A stretch of DNA of 7,382 nt from an uncultured Flammeovirgaceae bacterium (lineage in GTDB: Bacteria > Bacteroidota > Bacteroidia > Cytophagales > Cyclobacteriaceae): assembly GCA_937138955.1 (NCBI GenBank), contig CAKZPJ010000118.1:1-7382 (forward strand), given 5' to 3'. Below are positions 6,081-7,382 of this stretch, piece after piece. The notes under the pieces are model-generated. The model did not search any database and had not been told where the DNA came from. It saw nothing but the letters and a program-made list of their open reading frames with translations. How positions within the stretch are numbered: the first letter of the stretch is position 1; each line of letters starts with the position of its first letter. Made by a program: the position numbers and the translations under genes.

Positions 6081-6088
6081 TATATTTG
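6081..6088 (+). promoter_or_regulatory. Candidate -7 promoter element for the PIN-PhoH gene
   Basis: TATATTTG exactly matches the Bacteroidota -7 consensus TAnnTTTG and lies 60 bp upstream of the ATG at 6149, in the 73-bp gap after the AlbA_2 gene. No clear TTTG -33 element is seen in the expected window, which falls inside the end of the preceding gene. If real, PIN-PhoH has its own promoter and a leader of roughly 50 nt. Confidence 0.4.
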
Positions 6089-6148
6089 TTGCCCTCTCTC
6101 GAGTAAAATCACCACCCGTAGGTGCCTAAGTAAGTTTAAGTTATTTCT

Positions 6149-7382
6149 ATGCCACGAAGTAAAAAAAATACTACTCCTTCTACTGAGGAAAAGAAAATTT
6201 TTGTTCTGGATACCTCAGTAATTCTGTACTCTCACGATTCAATCATGAATTTCGATGAGCACGACGTAGGAATACCCATTACCGTACTGGAGGAATTAGA
6301 TCAGTTTAAAAAGGGCAGCGATACGCGCAACTTTGAGGCTAGAGAATTTATTCGCCTGCTGGATTCGCTTTCTGAAAAACACACGCTGCAAGATTGGATT
6401 CCCCTGAACGGTCGATCCCGTGGAAGCTTCAAAGTGGTGATGAGCAACGAAAGCCAAATCAATGCTGAAGAGGTATTTGACGAGCGCAAACCCGACCACA
6501 AAATTCTTAATGCGGCTCTCACCCTGCGCGATGCTTACCCTGATCGTAAGGTTGTGCTAGTAACGAAAGACATCAACCTCCGTTTGAAAGCCAAGTCACT
6601 CAACCTGGTAGCTCAGGACTATGAAACCGGAAAGGTAAAGCACGTAGATGACCTAGATCAGGGAACCACGGTGCTAGAGCGGGTAAGTAGCCAGAAAATT
6701 TCGGATATGTACAAAGACGGCTCCTGCGAAGTGGAAGATATTCGCGGCCTAAAGGACGTAAAGGCCAACCAGTACTACATTCTAAAAAGCTCGAAGAACT
6801 CCGCACTAAGCTACTACAATCCGGAATCTCAGAAGATGGAAAAGGTCGAGAAGCGCACCGCTTACGGCATCCGCCCCAAAAATGCGGAGCAAACCTTTGC
6901 CTTGCACGCCATTATGAACCCGAATGTTCGTTTAGCTACCGTTCAAGGCGTAGCCGGTACCGGTAAAACACTCTTAGCACTAGCGGGAGCGCTCGAGCAA
7001 CGTCGGGAATTCAAGCAAATCTACCTGGCCCGACCTATTGTGCCGTTGAGCAACAAAGACATTGGTTACCTACCGGGCGACATTAAATCGAAGCTCAATC
7101 CATATATGGAACCCCTGTGGGACAACCTAAAGTTTATTCAAAACCAGTTCAACGAGAACGATAAAGATTTTACCCGCATTACCGAGATGGTAAGTAGTGA
7201 AAAATTGGTGATTACCCCACTAGCCTACATTCGGGGGCGCAGTTTGTCCAATATCTTCTTCATTGTAGATGAAGCGCAGAACCTAACTCCGCATGAGATA
7301 AAAACCATTATTACTCGGGCGGGTGAAAACTGCAAAATTGTATTCACCGGCGACATCTACCAAATCGATACTCCCTATCTCG
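6149..7382 (+). CDS. PIN-PhoH fusion protein (predicted RNase and RNA-dependent ATPase), partial at the right edge
   Basis: The frame is open for 411 codons and leaves the window; YlaK/PhoH2-type proteins run to about 440-460, so most of the protein is present. The N-terminal PIN domain (about 16-150) has acidic residues expected of a Mg-dependent ribonuclease: D21 in [10 protein letters not shown]48/E49 in [10 protein letters not shown], and D141 in [13 protein letters not shown]. The PhoH ATPase domain starts near 245. It has Walker A GVAGTGKT at 267-274, the family motif [18 protein letters not shown], Walker [10 protein letters not shown] with D374-E375, and a sensor FTGD near the edge. 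This architecture is known in mycobacterial PhoH2 as an RNA helicase plus RNase. The start ATG follows an AT-rich leader without a Shine-Dalgarno sequence. It lies 73 bp after the AlbA_2 gene on the same strand. Confidence 0.93.
   Translation, partial: MPRSKKNTTPSTEEKKIFVLDTSVILYSHDSIMNFDEHDVGIPITVLEELDQFKKGSDTRNFEAREFIRLLDSLSEKHTLQDWIPLNGRSRGSFKVVMSNESQINAEEVFDERKPDHKILNAALTLRDAYPDRKVVLVTKDINLRLKAKSLNLVAQDYETGKVKHVDDLDQGTTVLERVSSQKISDMYKDGSCEVEDIRGLKDVKANQYYILKSSKNSALSYYNPESQKMEKVEKRTAYGIRPKNAEQTFALHAIMNPNVRLATVQGVAGTGKTLLALAGALEQRREFKQIYLARPIVPLSNKDIGYLPGDIKSKLNPYMEPLWDNLKFIQNQFNENDKDFTRITEMVSSEKLVITPLAYIRGRSLSNIFFIVDEAQNLTPHEIKTIITRAGENCKIVFTGDIYQIDTPYL

Noticed and set aside
6111..6124. 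CACC-CGTA-GGTG hairpin upstream of the PhoH gene as a terminator or riboswitch
   Set aside because: The stem is only 4 bp with no T-run and no recognised aptamer features.
5949..6221. Plus-strand open frame of 90 codons between the AlbA_2 and PhoH genes
   Set aside because: It overlaps the ends of both genes in another frame, is Ser/Leu/Lys-rich low-information sequence, and has no start context.

Overview
The window most likely comes from a member of the Bacteroidota, probably the Cytophagales. This is inferred from the style of the proteins, from mostly absent Shine-Dalgarno sequences, from a TAnnTTTG-type promoter motif upstream of the last gene, and from intergenic spacers built of degenerate CAATTAGCAATGAAC-like words. 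No taxonomic marker gene is present, so the assignment is tentative.

Layout. (1) Positions 1 to about 293: the 5' part of an unrecognised minus-strand gene that runs off the left edge. (2) 294-1977: a two-gene cysteine biosynthesis unit, serine acetyltransferase followed 19 bp later by a CysM-type cysteine synthase. The acetyltransferase seems to lack about 20-25 N-terminal residues, and its start abuts the minus-strand gene with no intergenic space, as if two sequences were joined there. (3) 1974-2315, minus strand: a small lipoprotein whose stop overlaps the cysM stop by 4 bp. (4) 2469-5152: a von Willebrand factor A (VWA) protein and a MoxR/ChlI-like AAA+ ATPase, the classic two-part chaperone or remodelling module, target unknown. 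(5) 5153-5352: a 200-bp non-coding spacer made of short degenerate direct and inverted repeats with one GC-rich insert. (6) 5353-6075: an AlbA_2 (Schlafen-type) protein with a C-terminal helix-turn-helix-like region. (7) 6149-7382: a PIN-PhoH fusion, a predicted RNase plus RNA-dependent ATPase, cut by the right edge.

How the genes may work together. The acetyltransferase makes O-acetylserine and CysM converts it to cysteine. The VWA and AAA+ proteins probably form one machine. The AlbA_2 and PIN-PhoH proteins both look nucleic-acid related, but they are only neighbours and no functional link is shown. I see no CRISPR array, tRNA, rRNA, insertion-sequence ends or phage genes. Most of the window is ordinary chromosomal content. 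The points most worth a second look are the junction near 290-306, the repeat-built spacer, and the VWA/AAA+ pair with its unusual nucleotide-binding motifs.
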